DNA of 64,000 nt from Pisaster brevispinus (Eukaryota > Echinodermata > Asteroidea > Forcipulatida > Asteriidae): assembly GCA_023634235.1 (NCBI GenBank), contig JAMKCF010000013.1:2046001-2110000 (forward strand), in the 5' to 3' direction. Both the position numbers and the translations under genes were made by a program. Below the pieces are notes generated by a model, which was not told where the DNA came from, did not search any database, and was given only the letters and a program-made list of their open reading frames with translations. This document shows positions 1-13,558 of the stretch, in pieces. Position 1 is the first letter of the stretch. Every line of letters starts with the position of its first letter.

Positions 1-163
1 CGTCATTCGACGTGTTTGTTTACCCTGTTACAATTTAAAACAATTATATTTATACTCCTTTCTTATTTAAGAATCAGTCACAGATTAGATGGTCCATCTA
101 ATTCTACAACTTTTCATTTTTGATTTACCAACCAAGAGGACCTACGGTATCAATGCAAATTAG

Positions 164-229
164 TGGCCTGACGTTTCGACCCTAGCATAGTTCTCGAAAG
201 ACTCTGCCTAGGGTCGAAACGTCAGGCCA
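164..229. repeat. short hairpin repeat with GACGTTTCGA core
   Basis: Positions 164-185 and 208-229 are perfect 22-bp inverted arms (left arm begins TGGCCTGACGTTTCGACC) around a 22-nt spacer. Weaker pairing extends outward to roughly 152-246. A second copy that keeps the left flank and left arm is at 20388-20475. The core GACGTTTCGA also occurs near 19263 and 39047. It is probably a MITE or the end of a larger mobile element. No coding sequence is associated. Confidence 0.75.
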
Positions 230-532
230 TTAAATTATGTTTGCATTTTATTTTTTTTTAGCTTTCATTTTCGTACAACATAATCTATCAATCAAATTGT
301 GAAAACAAAATTATGCTCAGTACCGTAATATGTAATGTGTTGAGCAAGCGTTCCCCCGACCTACTATTGATGTCAACGGGAAACATGAAGCTGTAGAGGA
401 GAGGCCTGCCACGGTCTAGTCAGGGTTGTTACGGTAAAAATGCCAGACTGTCGTTTTACGATGTACGGCACATATCTCACATCTTTCCCCAGATACAGCT
501 ATAGACCGTTCTATAGCTACGTCATACTACTA

Positions 533-755
533 AGCCATACTAATGCAAAGCATTAACAGAAAGCCACAGAAGTTGAAGCATTCAAAAAATAGTGTTGAAT
601 TTGTTGGAAACAAAGCAACATCGTGGGACGTGCAGAAATGTTGAATATGGATGCAACATCTTTTAACATGATTGAATGTTTTGCAAGAGTTCGGCCGTTC
701 ATGCCAACCAGCGCGGTTTGTTTAGTTTATCATTAATGGAAAAGGTCTAAAGATA
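533..755 (+). repeat. dispersed direct repeat, copy 1
   Basis: This segment aligns by eye with 8741-8990 in the same orientation. Shared blocks include AATAGTGTTGAATTT, GAATGTTTT and CATGCCAACCAGCGC. The two copies differ by many substitutions and small indels, so the duplication is old or these are two members of a dispersed family. No terminal structure was found. Confidence 0.6.
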
Positions 756-3732
756 GGAACCGTTAACAACATAATCGTTATGCATGGATGCAGTTGGTGT
801 GTTGTATTTATTTCAACTCAACCCTGCCGTTCAGCATGGGATTCTACGTCACCGTTACATTTTAGTGTACAGTAGGTGGTGTAAATAAGCGTGCAATACG
901 TTATTATTTTTCTGAACAGAATCTCTTCCCAAATTAATGGTCAAACAATACTTTCAATTCCCAAAATTAATTTACACATCCACAAGGGATGATTATTGTA
1001 ACATTCCCACACACACAAATACTGGACGCGTTTATCTTCTTCTTGTTCTATTATTCCCTTTTCTGAAGAATTCCTCCGTGGTGTAGTACTTAGAACGTAG
1101 AAAACAAAGTTGTTCCATTGTGTAAAGGACCCAGTAAGTTTGAGCATGTGTAAGGGCACACTGTACATGTAAGGGGATGTGTTGAGCTAAACATCTAAAC
1201 GACGACAGATACAGAACAAACTGCAGTCATTAAAATTAAAAGATTGGGGGGGGGGGGCGGGGAGACAAACAATAATACCATTCCCATTTTGAACACTTTC
1301 TTACGACAGTGAAAATTGAACTTAACACAATAACTTCTGATACCTGCTTACCATATGTTTGCATATACCAACAGAAGAGAGCTGACAAGTTTGTTCTATT
1401 GTATACAGGTTCGGTCTTTCCGTTCACAATCCATATTTGATATGAGGATCGATTGCAGTGATGTTTGTTCCGTTTCGAGAAGACTAAAAAAAGAGCAGAC
1501 TATCGAATATTAATGTTAAGACAATATCACTAGGGACCTTGGACAGTCCAAACATTGTTGTCCTGCCACACGAAGTGCAAGTTGTAAAATTTCACAACCA
1601 CGCTAAAAGTAAGCAAGGGACCCCTGCTAAACTGCTGCCGTGTGAAAATGGCTATTTGATCATTCTTTTACAAACTCAAAAAGAGCATCTGTCTCTGGTT
1701 CGGTTTTGGGATTAACGCGTCTGACATAACACCGTTCTGGAACTTCACTTAACTATTTCTCGACAAGCGAGCATTTTGTTTTTGTTCAAAATTACCATCA
1801 TTTATTTATGACCCCTCGTTGAAAATTTAATGAGAACTAGTGACAACCGCTGCATCTCTGTCCATAACAGAAACCCAAGTGCACCTGACGCTACTGTTGA
1901 TCAATGTGAAAGCCGCCGATTTGTAGCAATTATCTTGAGGGCGATGGAGGTGTAATTCTACTGAATTGGGCTAAGGATTGAGGCTACTAAATAAGAAGAT
2001 CCAATCAAGGTTTTTTTTTAAAGATAGCGCCGTTATTGCCAGGTGGTGATGGGGATTGAATAAGTTCCAGCCACATTGTTTCTTTTATACTCGCAAGCCG
2101 TGAGACAAACTCGTAAACTCGTCCAAAGCTTATGCATAAAAACGCAATAGTTGTTGCGGCTAATTTCTTGCGTGGCATAAAACTGAGCTGAACCGTCAAG
2201 GGTAAGACATACACAACAACGTACCCAGACATGCTTTGTTTTCATAAACGCTCCACCATATTTCCATTTTGCAAGCAGTATCAAATAATAAGTATCAGGA
2301 ATGACGTCCCATTATTTTTCAATATTGATAAAAAATCAAACTCAGAAGAGGGCGCTGTTTAAAAAAAAGTGTTATTTTAACAGAGTACAAGTAGTGCCGT
2401 ATAGATATCCATTGGGGGGGGGGGGGCAAGGAAATAACTTGGGATATATATTTCACAAATTTATTATAATGTACATAAGTTGAAGTACTGAAATATATCA
2501 ATGCATTACGGAGATTCTGGGTTAGAACACGGTCCAGCCCGGGTTAATTTAAGCTTATTTGTTTGCTTAATTAATTAAGTCCGATAATTTGGTCTGATCT
2601 ACCATTGATATGCCGATTCTGTACACAAAGGCTGCAGGCAGAGATTTGTCCTGCCCCTTCTTACCAAATCACTGCCCCCTGTTGATTGACACCCACTTCT
2701 AGGACGTGTGACATGGTCCAGCTTAGTATATCATGGCATTTGTTAAAATATATCAGTTCGGCTGACAGGGGCTCTCACTGCAGCGAGAAAGGGGACCCAA
2801 TTCTCTCTTCCCCACCCCCCCCCCGGTTATGCCACTGACATAGAGGGCGCAAAGCTATTCCTGAGGGCATCAGAGCAGACCATATCTATCGATGCAGAGG
2901 GAGGGGGAATCGTTTGTGCTTCGGGACTTCATGCCCATTGATTTTACTTGCTTGTGGGACTGATGTCGTTACGTAGCGTGACAGGGGTAGCAGAAGGATC
3001 GTGACAACTCCGACTTTCCCCTCGGCTACGCAAGACGAAACACAATCGATTCTTGAGGGGAAAGGATCCGAGTCTGACCATTGGGTGGCATCAAGCTTAG
3101 GAGGGGTGGGGGGGGGGGTAAAGAACGAGATGCCGCAGTTTTTACAGACAGTTAAAATAACCGAATTTAACTAGTCGTTACAGATAAACAGATACTTCTC
3201 AAAGAGAAAGACTGCGTACAAAACGATACACGGCATTTACACCATGCGACTTAAAAAAGATCAATGTGCACGTGGCGGTAATTTGTCACCAAGGCTAATG
3301 TCATACGGAGATGCATAATAATAACTGGCCAAACAACTTGATAAATTTTCGCGCACACAAATTAAACAACCTCTTTCTCCGATGATAATCTCTGCGCTAC
3401 GATTAAATAAATCTCATTCTCAACGTACATCCCATGAATCCTATAACCGATGGGTTAATTAAATGCGCACATACTTAAGCTCTTTGTAGCCGGATTGTTT
3501 GTCTTCTCAATAAATACTAAGATAACTTAATCAAGACTCAAGGATGGGATATTGACATGCTGAGCACGTAGTAAGGTTCACGAAGACCGTCTTGGGGAAG
3601 GACGAAGTGCTTGAGAACCAACACTTAGGGTACATTATCATTTGCAATATGAGGCTTTTTGAGTGGCTATTTGTCATCACCGGAAAGAAGGCGAGCATTT
3701 GGATTGTTTTTGAAATGCGATTATTTTGTTGG
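756..3732. other. non-coding stretch, no gene seen
   Basis: No open frame with convincing protein character or paired splice sites was found here. The stretch holds several pure oligo-G or oligo-C tracts of ten or more bases (near 1246, 2414, 2814 and 3108) and AT-rich single-copy-looking DNA. Confidence 0.4.
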
Positions 3733-6265
3733 GATGAGTAATGAAGAGGGTAAGGGTTGTTGGTTGGGGTGAGGAATGAAGAGGGTTGTGGTTGTTGGTT
3801 GGGGTGAGGAATGAAGAGGGTTGTGGTTGTTGGTTAAGGTGGGGAATGAAGAGGGTTAGGGTTGTTGGTTAAGGTGAGGAATGAAGAGGGTTAGGGTCGT
3901 GGGTTTGGGTGATGAATGAAGAGGGTTAGGGTTGTTGGTTGGGGTGAGGAATGAAGAGGGTAAGGGTTGTTGGTTGGGGTGAGGAATGAATAGGGTTGTG
4001 GTTGTTGGTTAAGGTGGGGAATGAAGAGGGTTAGGGTTGTTGGTTAAGGTGAGGAATGAAGAGGGTTAGGGTTGTTGGTTAAGGTAAGGAATGAAGAGGG
4101 TAAGGGTTGTTGGTTAAGGTGAGGAATGAACAGGGTTAGGGTTGTTGGTTGAGGTGAGGAATGAAGAGGGTTGTGGTTGTTGGTTAAGGTGGGGAATGAA
4201 GAGGGTTAGGGTTGTTGGTTAAGGTGAGGAATGAAGAGGGTTAGGGTTGTTGGTTGGGGTGAGGAATGAAGAGGGTTGTGGTTGTTGGTTGGGGTGAGGA
4301 ATGAAGAGGGTTGTGGTTGTTGGTTAAGGTGGGGAATGAAGAGGGTTAGGGTTGTTGGTTAAGGTGGGGAATGAAGAGGGTTAGGGTTGTTGGTTGGGGT
4401 GAGGAATGAAGAGGGTTGTGGTTGTTGGTTGGGGTGAGGAATGAAGAGGGTTGTGGTTGTTGGTTAAGGTGGGGAATGAAGAGGGTAAGGGTCGTGGGTT
4501 TGGGTGATGAATGAAGAGGGTTAGGGTTGTTGGTTGGGGTGAGGAATGAAGAGGGTTAGGGTTGTTGGTTAAGGTGGGGAATGAAGAGGGTTAGGGTTGT
4601 TGGTTAAGGTGGGGAATGAAGAGGGTTAGGGTTGTTGGTTGGGGTGAGGAATGAAGAGGGTTAGGGTTGTTGGTTGGGGTGAGGAATGAAGAGGGTTGTG
4701 GTTGTTGGTTAAGGTGGGGAATGAAGAGAGTTAGGGTTGTTGGTTAAGGTGGGGAATGAAGAGGGTTAGGGTTGTTGGTTGGGGTGAGGAATGAAGAGGG
4801 TTGTGGTTGTTGGTTGGGGTGAGGAATGAAGAGGGTTGTGGTTGTTGGTTAAGGTGGGGAATGAAGAGGGTTGTGGTTGTTGGTTAAGGTGGGGAATGAA
4901 GAGGGTAAGGGTTGTTGGTTAGGGTGAGGAATGAAGAGGGTGAGGGTTGTTGGTTAAGGTGAGGAATGAAGAGGGTTGTGGTTGTTGGTTAAGGTGGGGA
5001 AAGAAGAGGGTAAGGGTTGTTGGTTAGGGTGAGGAATAAAGAGGGTGAGGGTTGTTGGTTGAGGTGAGGAATGAAGAGGGTTGTGGTTGTTGGTTAAGGT
5101 GGGGAATGAAGAAGGTTAGCGTTGTTGGTTGGGGTGAGGAATGAAGAGGGTTAGGGTTGTGGGTTTGGGTGATGAATGAAGAGGGTTAGGGTTGTTGGTT
5201 GGGGTGAGGAATGAAGAGGGTTGTGGTTGTTGGTTAAGGTGGGGAATGAAGAGGGTTAATGGTTGTTGGTTGGGGTGAGGAATGAAGAGGGTTAGGGTTG
5301 TTGGTTGAGGTGAGGAATGAAGAGGGTTGTGGTTGTTGGTTAAGGTGGGGAATGAAGAGGGTAAGGGTTGTTGGTTAGGGTGAGGAATGAAGAGGGTGAG
5401 GGTTGTTGGTTGAGGTGAGGAATGAAGAGGGTTGTGGTTGTTGGTTAAGGTGGGGAATGAAGAAGGTTAGCGTTGTTGGTTGGGGTGAGGAATGAAGAGG
5501 GTTAGGGTCGTGGGTTTGGGTGATGAATGAAGAGGGTTAGGGTTGTTGGTTGGGGTGAGGAATGAAGAGGGTTGTGGTTGTTGGTTAAGGTGGGGAATGA
5601 AGAGGGTTAATGGTTGTTGGTTGGGGTGAGGAATGAAGAGGGTTAGGGTCGTGGGTTTGGGTGATGAATGAAGAGGTTTATGGTTGTTTGTTGAGGTGAG
5701 GAATGAAGAGGGTAAGGGTTGTTGGTTGGGATGAGGTATGAAGAGAGTTAGGGTCGTGGGTTTGGGTGATGAATAAAGAGAATTAGGGTCGTTGGTTGAG
5801 GTGAGGAATGAAGAGGGTAAGGGTTGTTGGTTAGGGTGAGGAATGAAGAGGGTGAGGGTTGTTGGTTGAGGTGAGGAATGAAGAGGGTTGTGGTTGTTGG
5901 TTAAGGTGGGGAATGAAGAGGGTTAGGGTCGTGGGTTTGGGTGATGAATGAAGAGGTTTAGGGTTGTTTGTTGAGGTGAGGAATGAAGAGGGTAAGGGTT
6001 GTTGGTTGGGGTGAGGAATGAAGAGGGTGAGGGTCGTGGGTTTGGGTGATGAATGAAGAGAGTTAGGGTTGTTGGTTGAGGTGAGGAATGAAGAGGGTTA
6101 GGGTTGTTGGTTGGGGTGAGGAATGAAGAGGGTGAGGGTTGTTGGTTGAGGTGAGGATTGAAGAGGGTAGGGTTGTTGGTTAGAATGAGGAATGGAGAGG
6201 GTGAGGGTTGTTGGTTGAGTTGAGGAATGAAGAGGGTTGGCGTTGTTGGTTGAGGTGGGGTTAAT
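3733..6265 (+). repeat. 35-bp telomere-like G-rich minisatellite
   Basis: About 72 head-to-tail units of 35 bp, each built of GAATGAAGAGGG followed by a GTTAGGG- or GTTGTGG-type block and TTGTTGGTT. Many units contain GGGTTAGGG, the metazoan telomere hexamer in context. Unit variants alternate irregularly: AAGGTGGGG, GGGGTGAGG, and a TCGTGGGTTTGGGTGATG type. A block of ten units is duplicated in tandem: the rare variants GAAGGTTAGC (5111 and 5462) and GGGTTAATGG (5253 and 5604) both recur at 351 bp. The plus strand is strongly G-rich, so G-quadruplex folding is possible. Confidence 0.95.
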
Positions 6266-6760
6266 GGGGTGAGGATTGATGGGGTTAGGGTATGTTTAAT
6301 TGAGTTATGGTTGATTATGGCGGGGTTGATACAGGGTTAAAGTTGAATCAGGTTTAAGGATAGTGATGGGGGTTAGGGTTGATATGGGATTGGTTAATAG
6401 GGTTTGGAGTAGATTTAATGGAGTATAAATAATTGATAGGTGCTAGGGTTAGGTTTTGGTTGATTAGGGTTATAGGGCTAAGTATGGGTTAGGGTTGATA
6501 CAGGGTTAGTTTAGTGATGGGGTTAGGTCTGAGAAGGTTGGTTTAAATTGTTAGTATGTTGAGTTCAAAGGTTGGTAGGGGTTAACGTCGATACGGTTAC
6601 GATTTGAGTAAAGTTGGTTAGAGTTTATGGTTAACTAGGATGGGGTTAAACAGGTAATATGGTTGATAGGGTTAATGGGCCAGGGTTGCTATAGGGTAGG
6701 GCTGGGGTAAAGGAGGTTGGGTTGATAGTGTTTGAGAAAAATGGTTTGGGGTTAGTTTAG
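6266..6760 (+). repeat. degenerate tail of the telomere-like array
   Basis: The regular 35-bp period is lost, but short words such as GGGTTAGGG, GGGTTGATA and GGTTAATGG persist and the strand stays G- and T-rich. This looks like an older, decayed edge of the minisatellite. Confidence 0.6.
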
Positions 6761-7677
6761 GGCCGGGCTTAGGCCTATGTTAGGAATTAATGCCTGTTGT
6801 ACTGTTTTTTGGTTGATTAATTTGGCAATCCAATTAGCCTCAGCAATTAAAATGGGCATAAACATGAATGGGTTTACATAAACTACATTATTTTTCTCTA
6901 TCCACAGTCCTATATCAAATCAGGTTTCGACCATAATGTCATGACGTCTGGGTTGTTTACACGCCACCGGCTTTTCCTAAAGAACCAGCCCAATTTATTC
7001 GAGAGTTTCCCCATGGTGCCGTCACAGTCTACACCTCTCCAAGAATTGTTTTTCCGAAGCTCCAAATCACTTTTCTTGCCAACCTTTCCTGAACAAAAAT
7101 ACAAAGACAATGTACTGACCTTTCTACACTGAGCACGTGTATAATTGTTATATACTGCATGCATGTATACACGTAGGTATCATATCATTAGACAATGTGA
7201 CGAGTGAATGGATTTGATATCAATGCACCAACATGCCTCCCGTACACGGACCGTCGTGTGGAATATCCGTTTAGGAGATGCCTAACAGTTCTAACCACGT
7301 ATTTATTGATTAGTGCCAAGTTTAAAGGAATCTTCTCTTCTTTTCTGTACCTTTTTCTTTCTCAAAATGCCCAGTGAAATTTGAAAGATATTGAAGTGAG
7401 AGATATAATTACCAGTACAAAAGGTGCCGTTTCAACGTATGTATCAAGTGTTTTGGGTTCAGTCTTTAGCCAATGTGAATAGGCCTAATTGTTCTCTTTA
7501 AAAAAATGAAACAACGCAAATAAATAAATAAATAAGTATATATATAAATGAAAGTGCATCTAGACTATCAGTGATATTTATTCACCTTATTATATGGGGG
7601 TATTCTATCATCAGTCTTTTCATGAAGCGAAAGGGTATTTATTTTTAGGAGGGGATGCTTTTGAATCAGGTGTACAT
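6761..7677. other. non-coding stretch, no gene seen
   Basis: AT-rich sequence with an AAATAAATAAATAAGT microsatellite-like run near 7520. I see no splice-site-bounded coding exon and no recognisable element. Confidence 0.4.
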
Positions 7678-7932
7678 ACTCTTATGTTTTATAAAATTCC
7701 CAGGTCAGATTTGACCCAGATCCAGGTCTCGCGGGTCTTGACCCATTTCTTGGTCCTAGTTGACCCGGAATCTGTGTTAAAATGACCTATAAATACGGTC
7801 AAAACTGACACTGATTCAGAGTTAAACTTCCATTTGTTAACCACTTTACGACTCAACTTGACCCAGAAATTGGTCAGGCCCCACGCCGGGACCCCAAATT
7901 TGGGTCAACTCTGACCCGGGTGTTATAAGAGT
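7678..7932. mobile_element. MITE, GACCC family copy 1
   Basis: A 255-bp segment with terminal inverted repeats of the form ACTCTTAT...CCCAGGTCAGATTTGACCC on the left. The reverse complement of the right end reads ACTCTTATAACACCCGGGTC. The interior contains several GACCC/GGGTC words and the block GACCCAGAAATTGGTCAGG. Related copies are at 19036-19233, 24891-25360 (interrupted) and 30905-31030. There is no coding capacity, so it is a non-autonomous DNA transposon by structure. Confidence 0.7.
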
Positions 7933-8093
7933 GGATGGAAAGACACCAAGACTGTCATTATTTCCCAACTCATTTTCTTGTTGCGTTTTGCAAGATGAGA
8001 GAGACACACTCCCCTGCATGGATTTGTTTTATTGAATAAATGTTGATTCTTGCTCAATTTCCAAGAAAACCTCCCCCAGTAAAGAATTCACAA

Positions 8094-8250
<157 letters not shown>

Positions 8251-8740
8251 CTTTGTCAATTTGTTGATTCTGAGTCAGTTTTTGAGTAATTCTTGTTTTT
8301 GTCATTTTGTTGATTTCGTACACTTGCGGTTTTAGAAAGTCAAAGATCGCCCCGTCCGCTCGCCCCATCCAGCCGGCCGTGTGCATTCACGGCTTTCACT
8401 GTGAATGTACACGTACACGACGTGCATACAATTCGCAGACCCTTGTCTTTGTTTTTATTTTTTTATTTTGTCTTGTCGAATTCAATTGTGGGTAAGATTT
8501 TCTGTCAAGGTATACATTATTTATCATAAGCATAGCCAACCAAACTTCAGTTTGGGTACACTCTGATTTATATTATTCATTGTTAACGTTGCCGGATTGA
8601 ACAGGATGACCGACGGATCCCTTTGTCCGGAAACTGGACACATTCTTTAAAGTTGTGCAAGCGTTTGAACACGCGTAGACCTTTCTTTTGCAACGTCACA
8701 GCCCTAGTTTTTGCCAACCCATGTTGGAAAACTATGGGAA

Positions 8741-8990
8741 GCCATCAAATGCAAAACAAAAACAGAGAGCTACAGTTTGTAACAACGTTACACAAATATT
8801 CAAAAATAGTGTTGAATTTATTGGAAACAAAGCAACCGAACATGGGAGGTATTTTATTTAATTAGAAGCTTGCCGAAAATGTTGAATTTGGTTAAAACAT
8901 CTGTTAACACAATTGAATGTTTTAGTAACATTCGGCGGTCCATGCCAACCAGCGCTGTTTGTTTATCAACAAATGGAAAGGTCTATAAAC
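8741..8990 (+). repeat. dispersed direct repeat, copy 2
   Basis: Partner of 533-755 in the same orientation, sharing ordered blocks around AATAGTGTTGAATTT, GAATGTTTT and CATGCCAACCAGCGC. No terminal inverted repeats were recognised. Confidence 0.6.
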
Positions 8991-10780
8991 AATGTCTTGT
9001 ACATAGAGTTATATATAACTATATGGTCTTGTATCACAAAAACAGGGACCAGACTAAAGCTTTTTAGCTTCCCGAGCTTGCGTCACGAAGAGCGCCAAGC
9101 ATTTAAATTTGGCCGATGAAGGGTATTTTTAATCAAATTATTGATAAACACTCCTAAATAAACTCGAACTCCAAAAAAACAATTTCTAATCACCTTTTAA
9201 TGGAACATAATCACCAAATTACAAGAAATTTAGCTTCTCATTTTTATGGACATCAGCTCTCCTTTAATCTTGTCTTGTCTCGTCTCGTACTGCACAAAAC
9301 GTCGGGAGGCTGTCAACGTGCAGACCATCATGCATCGCATTAACTTATTACATCTTTGTGTACTATTATTGATTAAAATCTTAAGAGAATCCACATTAGT
9401 TGCTATTTAGGTGTTAGGAGATAGGTTGTTACATGTTGGGATTGTCCGCGTGTATAACGAACAAATATGACAGTCTTTGTTAGACCGAATGACATTATAG
9501 TTCAGTTCATAGGCTTGACAAGTAGCCTATGCTTAATAGATTGTTTTTCACAAGATGAATAGATTGAATTGAAGATAAGTTTCATATTCGGGACGGCCTT
9601 TTCCAGCGTTCATTATTTTAATAATAGCATCGGGTAAGTTGTATTTTATTGGATCTGTTGTGTTTTGCATGAGGATTTCACACGGTATTTTTCGATTTTC
9701 GGGTTGACCGCATCTGCCAAATGCGGCATGTGACGTTGCAGATAGGTACATTAATCCACATTCTGACAGGGAGAAAGGGAGCACACAAAATGTCAGTTTG
9801 TGGTTTTGTTACAAAAACATGTCTAATAACCTTACTTTTCCACTCAAATTAAAAAAGGAGTGAAGAATGTGATATTCCAACTTATTCTCCAAGAAAATTT
9901 TCCGAATTTGCATAGTGATTGAAAAGTTATTAACCATAAAAGACAACATAACACCCTAACGTACCTATGCCATTTGTTTGTACACCGATTTTGGAAACTT
10001 CGAAGCCAACATACGAAAACCAGAAAATTAATATAACTTGGCTGAAATTGCATGCAAAGCCACAAATTAGCTACCAAAAGATAGAATTTTTTGTTGTCTT
10101 TCAATTAATAGAACAATTTTCACTTTGGCTCAAAAGTTGTTGAAGTTATGACAGTTTTTTAGAGACTTGTAATATCACAAAACTTGCCGAAAATATGTGT
10201 CAGTTTGTGGCTCCTTCAAATTGTAATCATGATTTCCCTAAACTACGAAAAACAAACTAAAATACTAAAGGCCTCAAGTTGTGTGGTGAAATACTTAAAA
10301 CAGTCTCCATAAAGATGGCAAATATGCCTCAATCTGTAATATTTTTCCGGATGCCAATACATCCAAAAAAATGTCATTCTGTGGGTCGCTGTTATTTATT
10401 TTCTTCTTTTTAACCAAATTGGTATACTATTTTGTGGTTTGTTTGTGTTTTTATTTCAAAACTTGTCTTTTTAGTCAGTTTTGGATGATGAACCACGTCT
10501 TAATTGCATTAATTGTCAAAAAAAGAAAAGCGCCATTATTAATAAGTTCTTGCTCATTGGCCGAAAAAGATCAAGGGGGGGCTCATTTTTGTCAGTTTGG
10601 CGTTCGGGGAATAGCTACCTCGATCAAAAAATAGTTTTGATGTTTTTGACCAACGTTTTATTGAGGTTTATTTATTAAATAAATTATTTTTGCACTCCAA
10701 AACGTCCCCTTATGATTATTAAGAACAGTCTTGTATTTCGTATGTGAACTAAAGAGAGATCGTGTGCACGTACTGTGTAC
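8991..10780. other. non-coding stretch, no gene seen
   Basis: Mostly AT-rich. The words GTCAGTTTGTGG or close variants recur near 9793, 10199, 10373 and 10590, which may reflect an old repeat. No supported gene. Confidence 0.35.
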
Positions 10781-10855
10781 GCCACTGTGTCATTGCCACG
10801 GTCGTCGAAGGAGGGCGCTGCGCGAAGCCGCGCCATGTATACAGTAACCATGTGA
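10781..10855 (+). promoter_or_regulatory. CpG-rich region upstream of the zinc-finger gene
   Basis: A short CpG-dense patch (GAGGGCGCTGCGCGAAGCCG and neighbours) lies directly upstream of the proposed start codon at 10856, in otherwise AT-rich DNA. It fits a TATA-less promoter and 5' UTR. The position is inferred from composition only. Confidence 0.3.
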
Positions 10856-13558
10856 ATGGCTGCTGCGCCTTGTGCTTATTCTATGCATCGTAGGGAGGCA
10901 TCGATCATCAGCGATTCATCGCCACACGCACGGAACTCTGGAAGTGCAAGATATCATGGAATATCTTCTGATGATTATTTGTATGGTTTTAAATTTAAAA
11001 ACAAATAAAATGCAAGAGAGCGTGGGGATTAGCACATGTCAACAAGTTTGTGTGCTTCAAGAATCAAGTTCAGGCTTTATGAAATTAACTTGGGCTAGGT
11101 TGTAATAAGTTGTAGTTTAGTTTGTACAGTATACTATGACTAGTAGGGTATGCAGGTTGGTCACCACGTTTGTTTTTTTGTGCGTACAGCAACACCTCTT
11201 TATTGAAATAAAAATATTGTTGCATGAGTTTGAGGTACCTTCCCCCCTCCAAAAAAAGGGGAATTTATTAATAATAGTAATTATAGTACATATTAATAAT
11301 AATAGATACATTAGCAAATATAAATAAAACAAAACAAGTACCAATAAATTCTTTTAACAAATACCTTCAGAACCACAATATTCTTCTTAAATTATAGAAT
11401 TTAAACAATTATTTTTTTCTATGTTTTTGTGTTTTTATTTTCAGGAAATTTTGTTTCAGCAAGATGGACGAAAATGTAAGTAGTAAACTGTTTGAAGTTA
11501 GTCAAATTCTAAAGAAAGCCAAAATAAATTTTTCTAAACGCTGTTTAAGAGACTGCTTACTGTTTAAAACAATTTTAAAGCTGACTTCTTCATAATTGTA
11601 TACAGAACAGTCCATTGTTTTTCAATCTTGCAGTTATTAACTTGTAATACTTCTTTTCATGAAAATTAATAAACAAGATATAGCCGCAGACAGAGCCCTG
11701 TGTACAAACCACTTTACATTGTGTGATACATTGCTTTGTGAAAATGCTAAATTTGAACCGTTCAACAGCTACGTCACTTCGTGGAATGTCAGAAGTTGCA
11801 CCATGCATGTATTTTGCACCCTGCTCGCGCTATTTCAGTGAAGTGTTAAATCACAATATGTTTTAATACCGCCACAGCAAAGGAATTCTTATGATCAAAC
11901 ACTTAATTATATCTTGTCTTTTAGGCTTTTGATTTGCTGAAGCAAATTGAAAGTGGCATAATTACAACAGAAGGTGATGGCAGGGTGGTGATGGCAGGTG
12001 ATGGCATGATCACAAACATTGATGAAAAGGTCGGGGCAAACATGAATGACAACAGCAACGAAAGCTGGGTTGTTGAAAGTGCAGCTGATTCTGACGGTAG
12101 CTGGGTTCCTGAAGAGGAGGGGAGTTCTGAAGATGACATGAAGGACAATGTAGATGAAAACATGGATAAGAACAAGGACACCAACTCTGAAGATATGGAT
12201 ACTATCGAGGCAAACATCAGGGATGGCAATCATGATGATGGCAAGGATGAGGACAGAGAAGTCAACGAGGATGAGAGCATGGATGACAACAGTATTACAG
12301 ACTCGGAGAAAGCATCCACCATCAAAAAGCCTGTGAAGAAGTGCTACCTTCCTGTAAGTTTGATAATTGTGTTTTATTTTATTTTCCCCTAACACCGACA
12401 TATGTTAATGTGGCATACAGTATAATTTGTTTTTTTTATTATTATTATTGTAAACCTAACTTGTTGGTTTGTGGATTTTTTCCCTCCCCAAAACAGGGTG
12501 TCAGAAGATCACGAAGGTGCAGCATGTGTGGTGTATTCTATCTGTATTTATCACAACACATCAAACGGCAGCATCGAGTTAAAGACAATGATGAAAGGAA
12601 AAAAATGCTTGGGAAAGCTAGAGAATGGTAGGTTTATTTGTTTTTCTTAACTGATTGCAAACAGGTTCTTTTACAGTGAAAAAAAAAAGAAGGACATTTT
12701 TTGTTCATTTGCTTTTTCTTGTCTTCCAGAATGTTAAGTAGTTGAAAGGACATGATTTGTTTACTGATACGTTAAAGATGATTACTTGATTACATACATG
12801 TACCAGCATACTGTATAACTTTTTTATTTGGGAACGGTACTTTTTGTATGCTTAGTTTAGAGAAACAAGCTGTTCACATAAATCTTATGATACTCAACAA
12901 TTGTTTGATTTTACAGTCAACCAATAACTCATTCACAAACCAAGAAACTGCAAAAGGGCTACCCCTGCCCTTATCCCAGTTGCCCTACAAGAGGTTTGAT
13001 TCGACCAGATGTACATCTGGAAAGCCAACATGGCCTTAAGGTACAGGTAGCAACTAACTAATTTTAAATTTGAGGCTAAACTGCATGTTATTGCCCTGTC
13101 ACTTGTAAGGGTACTCTCTTTACTGTGTTTGGCTGTGCTTCTCAAAATTTGTGTAATTTTTGGTATGATTAAAAAGAAAATAATAATAAAAACAATGAAG
13201 AGTTTGTCGAAACAAATTTAGGTGTTCATCAGAACAACAAAAGTGAACCTGGCAACTTCAGTTTGTTTGCCAAAAGGTCCTCTCAGGAAGTTGAGGAACA
13301 CTGGAAAGGTACTGAGTGTACTAAAATGTAAAGTTGGTTGGTGAGATTAGCGCAGTTGTGATGACGACTGTACTTTGAGGTTAAATAATTTTTAAAGTTA
13401 CTATTCTTGAATAATGATTTATTTTTCACAGCGCAAAGGGCCTCAGTACTCTGCACTTCTAAAATCAATAAACTTCAGAAGGGGTTACAGTTTCAAGAAA
13501 TCTCCAAAGCAGACATCTCCGAAGATAAAGCAGTCGGGATATCAAAAACCCTCGAAAG
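10856..13558 (+). CDS. C2H2 zinc-finger protein, 3'-incomplete gene model
   Basis: Seven exons join in phase: 10856-10980, 11445-11475, 11925-12353, 12497-12627, 12917-13040, 13233-13308 and 13432-13558. All have GT donors and AG acceptors and give about 347 residues, still open at the 3' end. Exon 3 encodes a highly acidic, Asp/Glu/Asn/Met-rich low-complexity stretch. Exon 4 has a zinc finger, CSMC then LSQHIKRQH (C-x2-C-x9-H-x4-H). Exon 5 has a second one, YPCPYPSC then HLESQH. The tail is basic and helical. The start is uncertain: ATG 10856 (MAAAPCAYS) or ATG 11464 (MDEN) in exon 2. This finger pair with an acidic leader resembles proteins linked to tyrosine-recombinase-type transposons, but that is recollection, not proof. 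The remaining exons may lie in the gap at 13727-13826. Confidence 0.6.

Noticed and set aside
9548..9784. 78-codon minus-strand frame with protein-like composition
   Set aside because: No splice partners, no recognisable motif and no nearby promoter features.
11907..12401. 164-codon minus-strand frame opposite the zinc-finger gene
   Set aside because: It is the shadow of the acidic exon on the plus strand, whose frame, splice sites and downstream zinc fingers are coherent.
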